Source: Spinacia oleracea (taxonomy: Eukaryota > Streptophyta > Magnoliopsida > Caryophyllales > Amaranthaceae). From it: DNA of 64,000 nucleotides. The stretch is taken from assembly GCF_020520425.1 (NCBI RefSeq), contig NC_079492.1, forward strand, positions 145,173,861 through 145,237,860, written 5' to 3'. Shown here one piece after another: positions 1-10,534 of this stretch (its first letter is position 1; each line of letters starts with the position of its first letter). The position numbers and the translations under genes were made by a program. The notes beneath the pieces are model-generated. The model was not told the DNA's origin and made no database searches. It saw only the letters and a list, made by a program, of their open reading frames with translations.

Positions 1-637
1 TGGTTTTTACTAGTTTTGTGGAATGAATTTGTGAAATAACCCTTTTGATATCACCCAAGCCCCAAGGTGGAGTTTAATATGGGATTAAATTTGATTGCAT
101 GCATTTTATGATAGTGCAAAATTGAAGTGAGCTTTCTTTGTCATGTTTGCCATATGCAACTACAAGAGGGAGACGTTTTTGGCACTTGGCATAATCTGTA
201 GGTAGGATTGTAGTGATTTGGAAAGAGTTTGTTTTCTTTAGCTATCAAGATGACACACTTTGTTGTACAAAAATGTGAGATATGACAAAACTTGCTAACC
301 TCTTTTAACCAAACTTCCATTTAACAATTGGCTACATAACATAATCAATTAATCATACTCCTCAATCTCATTTTACTCAAGTCTCATTTGACTCAAAGAA
401 CACTAAAACAAAACAGTCAAATGGGGAAAAGAAATAAGGCGGATGAGTATATCAAATTTTCAAAATCCATCAAGATGAAGATACAAACTAGACATTTTGA
501 ATGAGCATACAAAGCACTTTACAGAACATGAAACTCTTCTTTATAGGCAAACCATCCAATCTCAAGTATTTGGCATTACAATGAGTAATACTCCGTACTC
601 CGTAAGTAATAACCCCAACTCAGAGACGGACATACCA

Positions 638-720
638 ATAAGGCCTTGACGTAGTGGTTAAGTACAGGTTCAAATCCTTTTCTCCCGTTTGTAACTTGTG
701 TTGCCCTATTGACTCGTTAA
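638..720 (+). repeat. possible SINE remnant (tRNA-like boxes)
   Basis: An A-box-like GTAGTGGTTAAG (651-662) is followed by a canonical B-box GGTTCAAATCC (667-677), the pol III promoter pair of tRNA-derived SINEs. The boxes are closer than in a real tRNA, so this would be an internally deleted SINE head. The rest of 1-913 is AT-rich 3' flank of the aldolase gene, with nothing else I can support. Confidence 0.35.
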
Positions 721-913
721 AAACAGGCCATCACTAACTAGTTGTCTACATTTAAGCTAGAATGCTCAAGTCAAGTGTAATTGCAATTAATTAGTCAAAC
801 TACCACATTCACAAACTTTAAGTACAAGATTATTGCTACAAATCCACTAATCTAAACCAAAGTAAATGAGAAGTAACAAAGAAACAAGACAATAATGATT
901 ATCAAGACTAAAA

Positions 914-2023
914 TCACTCACTCCAATACTTTTCATCAGCATCTTTACTCTCAGCCGTTTGATCAACATCACCATCACCATCATCGGATGATCCCACCCC
1001 GATCTCTAAGCTCATCTTAAACTTCTTCACATCTTCAACCGCAGCATTCCTAAACAACACTATATCCACCGCACCAGACACCATGTGATACCCACGTGAC
1101 TTCAGCTCCTGTGGGCTGTCATGCGGCATAGCAAAACCCGACAAATACGCTCCACCGCCACCACCACCATTTTTCATGTTGCCCTTTTTACCCTCCAACA
1201 CCTCTTTCTCCGCCTTCCTCATCTTCTCTATCACCTTCTTATTCCCTGGGTCCCACAAATACCCCATACTCGCACTCAAATCCAACGGCCCCATCTGAAT
1301 GCAATCCACCCCTTCAACGGCTGCAATCTTCTCGATTTTTCCAATTGCCTCCTCGCATTCCACTTGGCACATGATGAGCAGATCCTCTTCGTAATGACCT
1401 AAATACCCCGCGTCAGTCCCGTACCCAGAAGCCCGTACAATTGGGTGAGCTGCCCCACGGACTCCGTTGGGCGGGTAACGGCAGTAGGATACAGCCTTTT
1501 GGGCCTCCTTTGCGGATTCAATCATGGGGAACATTATACCCTGTGGGCCTAAATCAAGGGCCTTCTTGGCCCAAGCTGCGGTGCTTTCCGGTAACCGGAG
1601 AATCGCTGGTGTTCCGGTAGCGGCGAGAGAGCGAAGACACGCGAGCGCCTCCGGGATACCTCCGTATCCGTGTTCCATGTCGACAACTACGAAATCGTAG
1701 CCGGCGAGGCCGGCGATTTCGGCGAGTGTGGGAGAGAAGGAGCAGAGGAAGAGACCATAGAGAGTGTCCCCATTTTTGAGGCGTGATTTTAGAGTTTCGG
1801 GTTTTGCTGCGTCGCTGGCGGTGGCGGATGTGGCGGAGGGTCGGGTTGTTAGGGTTAGGGATTTTGGATTAGGGGTGAACTGGGAATTTTTGAAGGACGT
1901 GATTGAGGAGGAGAAATTGGAGAGGGTGGAGGAGGTGGCGGAGAAAGAATGGATTCGGGGTTGTTTGGAATAGGAATGGTGAAGGATTAGGAGAGAGGAA
2001 TTGGGGAAAATGGTGGTTGCCAT
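914..2023 (-). CDS. plastid-targeted HpcH/HpaI-type aldolase
   Basis: Uninterrupted 369-codon single-exon gene. Residues 1 to about 70 are Ser/Thr-rich and poor in acidic residues, like a chloroplast transit peptide. From about residue 75 it matches the HpcH/HpaI aldolase family (2-keto-3-deoxy acid or 4-hydroxy-2-oxo acid aldolases, metal-dependent TIM barrel; plant members are often mislabelled phosphoenolpyruvate carboxylase family). Visible motifs: VVDMEHGYGG with the catalytic His118, LRLPES with Arg143, MFPMIES, QVECEEA with the metal-ligand Glu222, and MGPLDLSASMG with the metal-ligand Asp248. The C-terminal GYHMVSGAVDIVLFR matches the usual end of the fold. A Gly run interrupts the region before it, and the tail is acidic. 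The start is the first Met before the transit-like region. The physiological substrate in plants is not settled; family assignment is firm. Confidence 0.93.
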   Translation of the reverse strand: MATTIFPNSSLLILHHSYSKQPRIHSFSATSSTLSNFSSSITSFKNSQFTPNPKSLTLTTRPSATSATASDAAKPETLKSRLKNGDTLYGLFLCSFSPTLAEIAGLAGYDFVVVDMEHGYGGIPEALACLRSLAATGTPAILRLPESTAAWAKKALDLGPQGIMFPMIESAKEAQKAVSYCRYPPNGVRGAAHPIVRASGYGTDAGYLGHYEEDLLIMCQVECEEAIGKIEKIAAVEGVDCIQMGPLDLSASMGYLWDPGNKKVIEKMRKAEKEVLEGKKGNMKNGGGGGGAYLSGFAMPHDSPQELKSRGYHMVSGAVDIVLFRNAAVEDVKKFKMSLEIGVGSSDDGDGDVDQTAESKDADEKYWSE

Positions 2024-2101
2024 TTTTGAGAGTGTGGAGTGGTTATGTGGGAGTGTAGACTGTAGAGTATAGTAGATTAAAGATTAGCAGCCCGTCTTCT
2101 C

Positions 2102-2947
2102 TGAGACCAGTCACACCATCAATTTGATGGTGTGACGAGCACGAAACCAATAACGTACCTCCCCTAAAACTATATAAAAAAAAGTAACAGATCTAAACTA
2201 TAAAAGTAAAATACCTAAACTAAAAAAGTACCTCCCCTAAAACTTTTTTTTTAAAAAAAAGTAACACGTCTAAACTATATAAAGTAACATACCTAAACTA
2301 AAAATGTACCTCCCCTAAAACTATTCCGTATAAAAAAAAGTAACATGTCTAAAATATAGAAGTAACATACCTAAACTAAAAAAGTACCTCATCTAAAATT
2401 GTAAAAAAAAAAAAAGTAACATGTCTAAACTATAGAAGTAACACCTAAACTAAAAAAATACCTCTAAAATTATTAAAAAAAAAAGTAACATGTTTAAACT
2501 ATAGAAGTAACATACCTAAACTAAGAGGGTATCTCTCCTAAAACTACTCCGTATAAAAAAAGTAACATGTATAAACTATATAGAAGTAACATACCTAAAC
2601 TAAAAAAGTACTTCCTCTAAAATTATATAAAAAAAAGTAACATGTCTAAACTATAGAAGTAACATACCTAAACTTAGAAGGTATCTCCCCTAAAACTACT
2701 CCGTATAAAAAAAGTAACATGTATAAACTATATAGAAGTAACATACCTAAACTAAAAAAAGTACTTCCTCTAAAATTATATAAAAAAAAGTAACATGTCT
2801 AAACTATAGAAGTAACATACTTAAACTAAAAAAAGTACATCCTCTAAAATTATAAAAAAAAGTAACATGTCTAAACTATAGAAGTAACATACCTAAATTC
2901 GCAAGTGTGAACTGGTCTCACCATCAGTTGATGGTGAGGACAGTCTC
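2102..2947. mobile_element. non-autonomous element with palindromic ends and internal tandem repeats
   Basis: Both ends carry a TGAGAC-type start followed by a short palindrome (CACCATCAA..TTGATGGTG at 2113-2133; CACCATCA..TGATGGTG at 2919-2936), in inverted orientation to each other. Between them lie about ten imperfect copies of a roughly 75-bp unit (AAGTAACATGTCTAAACTAT, then AGAAGTAACATACCTAAAC, then a variable A-run), starting near 2180, 2261, 2339, 2416, 2485, 2562, 2637, 2715, 2789 and 2860. No coding capacity. It sits just upstream of the aldolase gene, so it may affect its promoter. Confidence 0.6.
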
Positions 2948-3165
2948 ATATAAGAATTTGGGAAAGATTAGTGACCGTGAAATTGAAAAAGAAAAGTGTG
3001 TAAACAGATTAGAGAAAGTGTTCTAGATCGTTGCCAAAATTATCCAGATTTTTTTTCATTTTTTCGGGGAAAGTTTATAATATTAATTCTACTTTTGATC
3101 GATTTTTTTTTAATTTAGCCATCTACTCCGTATGACATATTGTTGGTAGTAAAGGTAGGAATTTA

Positions 3166-3991
3166 GGGGTGGACACGAAGAGAGCCGTTCGTGAATCGTT
3201 GGAATCGGTTCGATAAGAGTTCGGCTCGAGCACGATTCGTTTGTAAATGAACCAAGCTTGAGATTATATTTATGGTTCGATAAATAAACGAACCAAACTC
3301 AAACTCAATGGTGTTCGGCTCACAAGCTCGTTAATTTAAGAATAATAATGCATATATATGAGATTTTTATATATCGTTTAACTCCATTATCCAAACTATC
3401 AATTAAATGATAATTAAAGGATAATATTTTACATAACTTGTCCAAGTAAAATACTAATATAATGTTAGATTCAGAAAATTACTCTCTCCGTCCCAGATTA
3501 GTTGTTACACTTTCCTTTTTCGTCCGTCCCAGATCAGTTGTACACTTCTAAATTAGGAATGATCCCACAATTATTATATTGTCTCTCTCTTCCCACTAAT
3601 TTTTTTGTCTCCATCCCTCTCTCATTCAATTAAAAAAATACCCCACTAACTTCTATCTCATCTACTTTTTCAATACAATAACAATTGATATACAAACAAC
3701 TACTTATCACCTAAAACTTTGTGCAAAGGTAAGTATAACGATTAAATTGGGATGGAGGGAGTATTAGTAATGTTATAGTACTGTTGGTAAAATATGGTTT
3801 ATTAGTTTATCGAAGCAAGGCTCGAACAAGCTCGAAACTCGGCTCGAACTCGGAGAATTCTTATCAAGTCTGGCTCGATAAGGATTTTAAAGCCGAGGTC
3901 AGTTCGAGCTCGAGTTCGAACTCGGGAAAAAAAAAATCAAACCAAGCCAAGTCTATTAGAGTTCGGCTCGGTTCGGCTCGTGTCCACCCGT
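3166..3991. mobile_element. hAT-like non-autonomous element (GGGTGGACACGA ends)
   Basis: Left end GGGGTGGACACGAAG, right end reading CGGGTGGACACGAGCC on the other strand, with repetitive subterminal GGCTCG/CGAGC motifs typical of plant hAT-type MITEs. Its interior is split by a Stowaway MITE at 3482-3761. Confidence 0.6.
3482..3761. mobile_element. Stowaway-like MITE nested in the hAT-like element
   Basis: Ends CTCTCTCCGTCCCAG and the inverted TTGGGATGGAGGGAG, flanked by TA on both sides (3480-3481 and 3762-3763). Confidence 0.75.
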
Positions 3992-4011
3992 AGGTAGGAT
4001 AACTAAAGGTA

Positions 4012-4228
4012 CTTCCTCTGATTCTTTATTGTTGCAACATATTCCCCTATAGGGTATTTAAGAAAGTGGTACTTAAGTGGAGCCACAACCACTTTAGTCA
4101 CATTATTTACTTCATTTTATGTGTAAAATTGTAGTTTTGTGTAAAAAATATTTCCATGTTTGGTGTGTTGCAACTATTGTGACATTTCCATTTTAAGAAG
4201 TGTTGCAACTATATAGAAATGGAGGAAG
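4012..4228. mobile_element. Stowaway-like MITE
   Basis: Inverted ends CTTCCTCTGATTCTTTAT and ATAGAAATGGAGGAAG with TTGCAAC subterminal motifs, flanked by TA (4010-4011, 4229-4230). Confidence 0.7.
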
Positions 4229-4344
4229 TACTTCTTTCCTATTTAAACCGCTGATACACATGGCCGGGTACGAGAATTAGAGAAAAATAATTGAATGAAA
4301 TATAAAGTAAGTGAGATTGGGGTAAATATTTTGATTAACTAAAA

Positions 4345-5064
4345 TAATGGATAAATTAATTTTTACCACCTAAAAAAATTGATAAATTGTTTCTTACCAC
4401 CTAAACAAATAAAATTGATTTTTTACTCCCTCCGTCCCTTAATACTCACACCGGTTTGACCGGTGCGGAGTTTAAGACAATTGAATAGACTTATTAATTT
4501 AATAGATGTTAGTTGATAGTGAGATTTTTTTTTTAATATAGTTAGTTGGAAATGTGTAAGGGGTGGGGAGTGGTGGGTGGGGGGTGTGAATTTTTAAATG
4601 ATTTTTTGTAGGGAGTAGATCTCTAGGTGGGTTAATAGGTAAGTGTGAGAAATAATATAATATTGGTAAAAAATTTCATTTATAGAAACGGTGCAAGTAT
4701 TAAAGGACGGCCCGAAAAGGAAAGTGGTGCGAGTATTAAGAGATGAAGGGTATACCATCTAAAAATAAAATAAAAATTGTTTTGTACCACCTCTTAACCA
4801 GAAATATGGACGAAAACGTTGTGATCTCATATATAAGAATATATTTTTAATTTCCTTCTCTTCTCCCACGATTTTCATGTATTTAAGCTATAATATTCCC
4901 TTATTTTTCATTAATTCACATAATGTTTTCATCCATTTTGTAGTTAGGTGCTAAAAGACAATTTTTTATTTTATTTTTTAGGTGGTAAAAAACAATTTTT
5001 ATTTTTTTAGGCGGTAAAAAACAATTTGTCAATTTTTTTAGGTAGTAAAAAACAATTTAACCTA
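4345..5064. mobile_element. long-inverted-repeat MITE with ACCACCTAAA motifs
   Basis: Roughly 90-bp imperfect inverted ends, each with two copies of a TTTTACCACCTAAA motif (4361-4410; inverted at 4976-5060). A Stowaway MITE at 4426-4750 interrupts the left part. Confidence 0.6.
4426..4750. mobile_element. Stowaway-like MITE nested in the preceding element
   Basis: Left end CTCCCTCCGTCCCTTAATAC, right end GAGTATTAAGAGATGAAGGG, flanked by TA (4424-4425, 4751-4752). Confidence 0.75.
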
Positions 5065-5098
5065 AAATAAGAGGGACCATTAAATTTTAGAGGGGTGT

Positions 5099-5169
5099 GC
5101 GTGGGATGGGGGTTTATGAAATTGATTATTTAAGGCGTGGGATGGGGTTTATGAAATTGATTATTTAAG
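5099..5169. repeat. two tandem copies of a 35-36-bp unit
   Basis: The unit starting GCGTGGGATGGGG and ending GATTATTTAAG is present at 5099-5134 and 5135-5169, identical apart from one G in the G-run: a recent local duplication. Confidence 0.85.
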
Positions 5170-5276
5170 GGGTTAGTCCTCATAGAATAAATTAGATATA
5201 TTATTTAATTAGATGGTGAAGTTGAGAAATTACTAAAAAAGACGTGTATCTCTTATTTAAATACGACCGGAAATGT

Positions 5277-5935
5277 AGGGGTGTAAACGAGCAGAGAGTA
5301 CTACCATGTTCATTTAACTTATACGAGCCCGAGCCCGAGCTTTCAACTGAGCTCAAAAATTTGTTAAAGCTCCGTTCATTTAAGAGATATTGTGCTCGCA
5401 AACTGTTCGTAAACGGCTCATTTATTAATCGAGTCGAGTTTATAAACAAGCTTTTTTCATGAACGAGCTTTCTTAAACAAGCTTTAGAGTTTAACCAACT
5501 TGAAAATCTCACAAGTTACAGTCATATCTAATAATAAAGATTAAAGAACATTATTTTACAATCATGAATAACATTATTAAAAAGTAAATTATGTCCTATA
5601 GAATAACTCAACTATTTAAGCGACATCATAGTTCCTAGATAACTTTATTGTTACGTCCCTGACTGCTTATAATCTAAAGAGATATGATACATAACATAAC
5701 TAAACGAGCTTGTTCACGAACATAAATGAACGAGTTGTTCATCAATATAAATGAACGAGTTGTTCATAAAAATTAATAAACGAATTGTTCATGAATTTAA
5801 ATTAACGAGCATACCTATGTTCATGTTCAAGCTCTTTTATTAAGCAAACTCGTTTAATAAATGAACGAACATGAACGTACTTTAAACAAGCCCGAGTAGT
5901 TTATTAAACGGATCGACTCATTTGCACCACTACAA
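5277..5935. mobile_element. hAT-like non-autonomous element (GGTGTAAACGAG ends)
   Basis: Starts AGGGGTGTAAACGAG and ends with a degenerate inverse (CGACTCATTTGCACCACT), with many GAACGAG and GAGCTTG subterminal motifs. The region 5936-6620 that follows is AT-rich and holds no gene I can support. Confidence 0.5.
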
Positions 5936-6621
5936 AAATGATAAGTGCACGTTTTTCATATTTAAATACGGAAAGAATATGTCATACGTGGACATAAAAG
6001 AAAATCGGCAAAAAATTAAATTAGTGTTTCCAAATTTTCCTATTATTTATTTGTAAATAATAATAATAGTAAATGAATTATTTATTCTTTTTTATTTTAT
6101 TTTTGAGGAAAAGTAAATGAATTATTTATTGTAATATACCTAAAAAGTTATTACAATAAAAAAAAATGTAAATAAGTGAAAACACAGTAGGAGAAGAAAT
6201 ATTAAAACGAAATAACTAAAAGTGATCCAACGACATGCCAAAATATATCTTTTAATTAAGTACATCCAATTATACAAAGTGTTGTTTTTAGTCAAAACTC
6301 GAACATAGTACCATTGTTTTATGCACAAATATATGAATGTACGAAAATTAGTTAAAACATTAAAAACATCCATACATAAAAACGTCTTAGAAAGTACGAA
6401 GATACAACTTTCAAACTCCCTACGCACAACAAACACATGCATAGACGCATGAAATACAAAATGACACAAGATACAGGAAACATCATAACCTTCATATGTT
6501 CAAAAGGGATATGAAAAAACCCTAAGAGTCTGAAAATTATCATAAAGTTATAAGTGCATATTTTTCTACTCCCATCTATGGATAGATACTACAAGGGATA
6601 GCTATTACATAGGTTATTATT

Positions 6622-9318
6622 TCAAACCCTAGTTGTGGTTCCCTTTGGATCCACTGTGGTGCCCGAAACTCCCATGCCGTAATCATGTTCTCGATAACCG
6701 GGGCCATACCGGCTACTAAATAGACCGGCGTGAATGGCTAAGACGTAGAACAACTCGAAGAATGTAAGGATAATGATAAATGCTTCTAGTACTCTTAGCC
6801 TCCATCCTCTCCACCCTCCAATATTGATTTCTTTGCAAGCCAATCTGCAACCAGATTAGTGTATTGTTAACAAGGGTACACATTGCACAATGTCTACTGT
6901 CTAAAGTTTTATCGAAAAAAACTTATTTTGTCGGAAATAAATTTATTTTTGTGAAAAATGACTAAAAGAACTTATTTTTGCTGCACTTATATTATGTGAA
7001 CTTATTTTGTTTAAAATAAATTAAAATAAGTCGAACAAAATAAAACCGTATACTAGAGTATATTGGGAGAATCTTAAATTGTTTTTGTATTGTGATAATT
7101 CTATTACTTTCATGTTTCTTAAATATTACATCATGGTTGACTCTACACTTTTGAGTTTAGACTTTTTAACACGTACTTAACACTAGTTCTAATTTGTGCC
7201 AAAAAGTTATTAAGAGTGGACATCTATAAAATATATATCGTTTACAAATCTAAAAATATCTCATCAAATGTCTTAAAATCTAACAATATCTCATCAAATG
7301 CATGTCTAGTGCACGTACATAGTATAAAATGTAAAATGTAAAATAGTGTGATACTCATGGAAGGGAAGAGGTAGAAAAACTTATATTAGATGATATACTT
7401 CCCTTATTTGAGTCATATTATATAAAGTGATCAACTTTATTTTTTGACGTGTCACGACCCTTTCAATTATATTAATTTTTTTCTTAATTTTAATTTTTCT
7501 CTTAATTTTAATTTTTCTCTTAATTTTAATTTTTCTCTCTATGTGTTGATCCCTAGATGTAACTCATATACTCTTTTAAGTTATAAGTCATTACCAAATT
7601 ACTCCGTATTAATTTTTTAGTTATAACTCATTACCCCACCCCTATCGTATTCTAAGAAAATGAACTATCTTCTTATAATAAGATAGACTCACGCACATTC
7701 ATATTCGCTAATTTAATTCAGTAATATACATATGTACTCCCTCCGTCCCTTAATACTCGACCTATTTTGACTTTTTGCACTATTTAAATAATTCATTTTG
7801 ACCATATTTTATTTCTAGTACATGAAAATAAATGTTAATATATAATAATATGTATTATTGACTTAATCTTAATATATATTTTCAAAATATTAATATTTTT
7901 AATTTTTTTTATAATATTTAGGTAAAAAAATTGATGGTCAAAATTGTACATTGATAAGTATGTCCGGTCAAAACAAGTCGAGTATTAAGGAACGGGAGGA
8001 GTATAAGTCTAACATAAGAGATTCGTGAATAAGAAAAAAAAAAAAAAAAGTGTAAACCGATTAGATAATTACCCCATGGCAAGTGCGGTGAGGGCCCACG
8101 CAACGAGCGCCGACGATCCAGCAGCAGCAAGACTATCATTCCTCCATGCCCTAATGTGGTTAGCTCCTGCTAACTTGGAGACAACCCCAATTACTCCAGC
8201 CAAGATTGAAACGATTAGGAAAAATGATGTTGCCCCGTTGCCTCCCAATCCTTCATTTCACCCAATAATTCAATTAAAAAAATGGAATCCCAAAACAAAC
8301 CAAATGAGAGTGGAAAACAATAGTCAAACGCCACATAGAAAATCTAATGATTTTTCAACCTTTCAAATGAAATGATATTCAAGAAAGAAGATCGTCTATA
8401 TACCATTAAATCAAATCCATACTTACCTCTCAGATTGCAAAATTTTATCCAATACTCCTCCAATAATATAACTTATGAAAATGATAAAGGTCGCAACATA
8501 TGACCTTTAAGCCGTGTCACCATGATGACATGACATGCTTATGTGTCATTATTTTAATTGAAAAATAAAATATTTAATTTATATAGTAAAAATATTATTA
8601 TGACTCATAGCCTACGTGTCGCCTATATGTACCAATTAAACTGCGACACGTAAGATTGCGACAACTAAATGTTGTCGCAACTTGCGACCTTTATCATCAC
8701 CCTATAACTTATGACTTGAAACATATTTTATCTATTACTCATTTACTCCAACTACATACCTTATGAGTTAAACAACTTTAAGGCCCAAACTTATATATTT
8801 ACGATTTTCTTCTTCAATTTTATTCATTTAAGAATTATATTATGTATCTTTTCTATAAATTTAGTTAGATAAAACGCATAACCATGAAGTTAACCGGAAA
8901 AAAAAAATAGAAAAATATAACGCCTCCTTTTACCTAAACAAGTGTTTTTTTTTTCTTCCTATAACGTGTATTTCGTTTTTGTAACATAAAATATTTCTAA
9001 CAGGTTATAAGGTTATAAGTCAAGTAGTACTATAAATAAAATAAAATTTTACATAAATAATATAAATTACTCAAAAATTATTAATGTAACTACCGATTAT
9101 TGATTTAACTAATTTTATTTCTAAAAAATATTGTGACAAGTAATTATGGAGAAAAATAAAATGGTTAAGAGTACAGAAAAAGAAAACAAACCAGGATGAT
9201 GAGTAGAGAAGTTGATGTAGTTATTGAGACACCAACTAGCAAAGCCAATAACAATAAGATACATAATCAAGTTCAAAAACAGCAATGGTCCCGCGATATT
9301 CCTTCCCACTGTTCCCAT
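6622..9318 (-). CDS. AWPM-19 family plasma-membrane protein
   Basis: Three exons give 175 residues: 9318-9192, 8250-8073 and 6844-6622, all with GT-AG junctions and consistent phases. Exon 1 encodes MGTVGRNIAGPLLFLNLIMY, the family's hallmark N-terminus. Exon 2 encodes GGNGATSFF, then GANHIRAWRNDS, and ends TALAMG. Exon 3 continues LACKEINIGGWRGWRLRVLE and ends near SSRYGPGYRE. Four hydrophobic segments (about 11-30, 50-71, 86-106, 120-142) fit a small four-helix membrane protein. Family knowledge: wheat AWPM-19 is an abscisic-acid-induced 19-kDa plasma-membrane polypeptide, and the rice member OsPM1 has been reported as an ABA importer; expression usually follows dehydration or seed maturation. 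The length is normal. Both introns are swollen by repeats: a MULE-like MITE in intron 1 and a Stowaway in intron 2. Confidence 0.93.
7476..7545. repeat. short tandem repeat, about 18-bp unit
   Basis: About four copies of a CTTAATTTTAATTTTT-type unit lie in intron 2 of the AWPM-19 gene. Confidence 0.7.
7737..8001. mobile_element. Stowaway-like MITE in AWPM-19 intron 2
   Basis: CTCCCTCCGTCCCTTAATAC at the left and GAGTATTAAGGAACGGGAGG at the right, flanked by TA (7735-7736, 8002-8003). Its right end lies about 70 bp from the end of exon 2 (8073). Confidence 0.8.
8477..8702. mobile_element. MULE-like MITE in AWPM-19 intron 1
   Basis: Inverted ends ATGATAAAGGTCGCAA (8481-8496) and TTGCGACCTTTATCAT (8682-8697), bounded by the direct repeat TATAACTTAT (8467-8476 and 8703-8712). 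A 9-12-bp duplication fits Mutator-like transposition. Confidence 0.7.
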
Positions 9319-9487
9319 CTTTCTTCACTTAATTCACTTCCAACAATTATTATTACTACTCGATCTGATCTGATCTGATCTTCAAACACCCAACACTTTA
9401 TCTTCTATTCTTTTATTTGATGGCAATATTCTAGCAATAACTTCAATCTTCCTGTTTTTTTTTCAAAGCACTGCTAATTACTAATGG

Positions 9488-9512
9488 ATATATATATATA
9501 TATATATATATA
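9488..9512. repeat. (TA)n microsatellite
   Basis: 25 bp of uninterrupted alternating T and A between the AWPM-19 gene and the HIPP pseudogene. Confidence 0.95.
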
Positions 9513-9529
9513 GAAGAAAAGCAGTTTAT

Positions 9530-10355
9530 CTAAGCTGCTTGACGCTCTGTCCTTCGTTTAGGAAGGGCTCGAATATCGAAGTCATATTGTGCTGACACGA
9601 TGTCTTCTGCTTTTTACACGTGTCCTTTCTGCTTCTCTTGCTTACATCTGGTTTGTGTGACTCACTACTTCCCATTACCTCCCCCCTTTTTACCCCATTT
9701 GCCTGAACAATGGCATTCATCAACTGAGGATTCATCATCCCACCGTCAGGACCACCACCACTATTCATCATATTTACCGTCACCGTCACCGTCACCGCCA
9801 CCACCACCCAAACTCATGGGCTTCAACTTCCCCGCATCCTCAAATTCATCGTCATCTGTAAAGTGACTCATCATCGTCAAACTCGTCATCATCCAAGTCA
9901 TCTTCAAGAGGCGGCACAAACTTCAAAGCCTTCCCGCCACCAGGAGGAAGCGGTGGCTGTTGCTGGTGGTTATCTTTCATCGGCGGCATCTTCATCCCCT
10001 GAAATTGAGGCGCCATTTTCAGATCTCCCATCCCCAGCCCTTTCATTTGTTGTTCCTGCATTTGCTGCAACTGTTGCGGACTTGGTTGCGGCGGCCCACC
10101 TCCTCCGCTTCCACCACCACCACCACCGCCACCGCTACCCTTTTGGTTCTGATTCATGTATTGATTGGGATTATTACCGCCTTTGCCGGCATTATCAGCG
10201 TTTTTCAACTGATTTTGCTGGTTGTTATTGTTTCCCCAAAGTTGTGCATGTTTACCCGACTTGTTAAGCTTCTTGATGAGAGTGGTCGGGTCAACATTTC
10301 CAGAAACCGTCGCTTTCTTTCCCTTGCTCTGCATCTACGCTTAACTTATACACCC
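9530..10355 (-). pseudogene. heavy-metal-associated isoprenylated plant protein (HIPP), frameshifted and 5'-truncated
   Basis: Starts at an intron acceptor (AG at 10357-10356) followed by VYKLSVDAEQGK and, one frame over, ATVSGNVDPTTLIKKLNKSG: the C-terminal half of an HMA (metal-binding) domain as in the HIPP family. Glycine-rich, proline/methionine-rich and acidic segments follow, as in large HIPPs. At least three frame changes are visible: about 4 extra bases near 10310, one near 9870 (after DDDEFDDDES the homology continues as DDDEFEDAGKLKPMS in another frame), and one near 9785. The exon that should carry the HMA CxxC metal motif is not found: the sequence to the right turns into a LINE and a MULE. 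No CaaX box is visible at the current end. HIPPs normally bind metal ions through Cys-x-x-Cys; this copy cannot. Confidence 0.8.
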
Positions 10356-10534
10356 CTGTTTCAAATAAAACCAATTAAACATGGGTAATAAAATTAATTA
10401 ATAACTTCGTTCAGAATTAATAGTCGAGTTGATAGTGTAAATTGAAATTGGACTAATAACGTGACATCTACATACAGCCTGCGACACCGAGTGAGTAATA
10501 ACTAGAGAAAAAAGAAAAAAACTTCAAGAACACA

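Noticed and set aside
6140-6543. Minus-strand ORFs of 63 and 109 codons
   Set aside because: AT-driven, Phe/Leu-rich translations with no family resemblance, next to the AWPM-19 3' end.
8025-8375. Plus-strand 116-codon ORF
   Set aside because: It is antisense to AWPM-19 exon 2, whose homology and splice sites are clear.
9600-10388. Three overlapping plus-strand ORFs
   Set aside because: They are antisense shadows of the low-complexity Gly/Pro/Asp-coding HIPP pseudogene.
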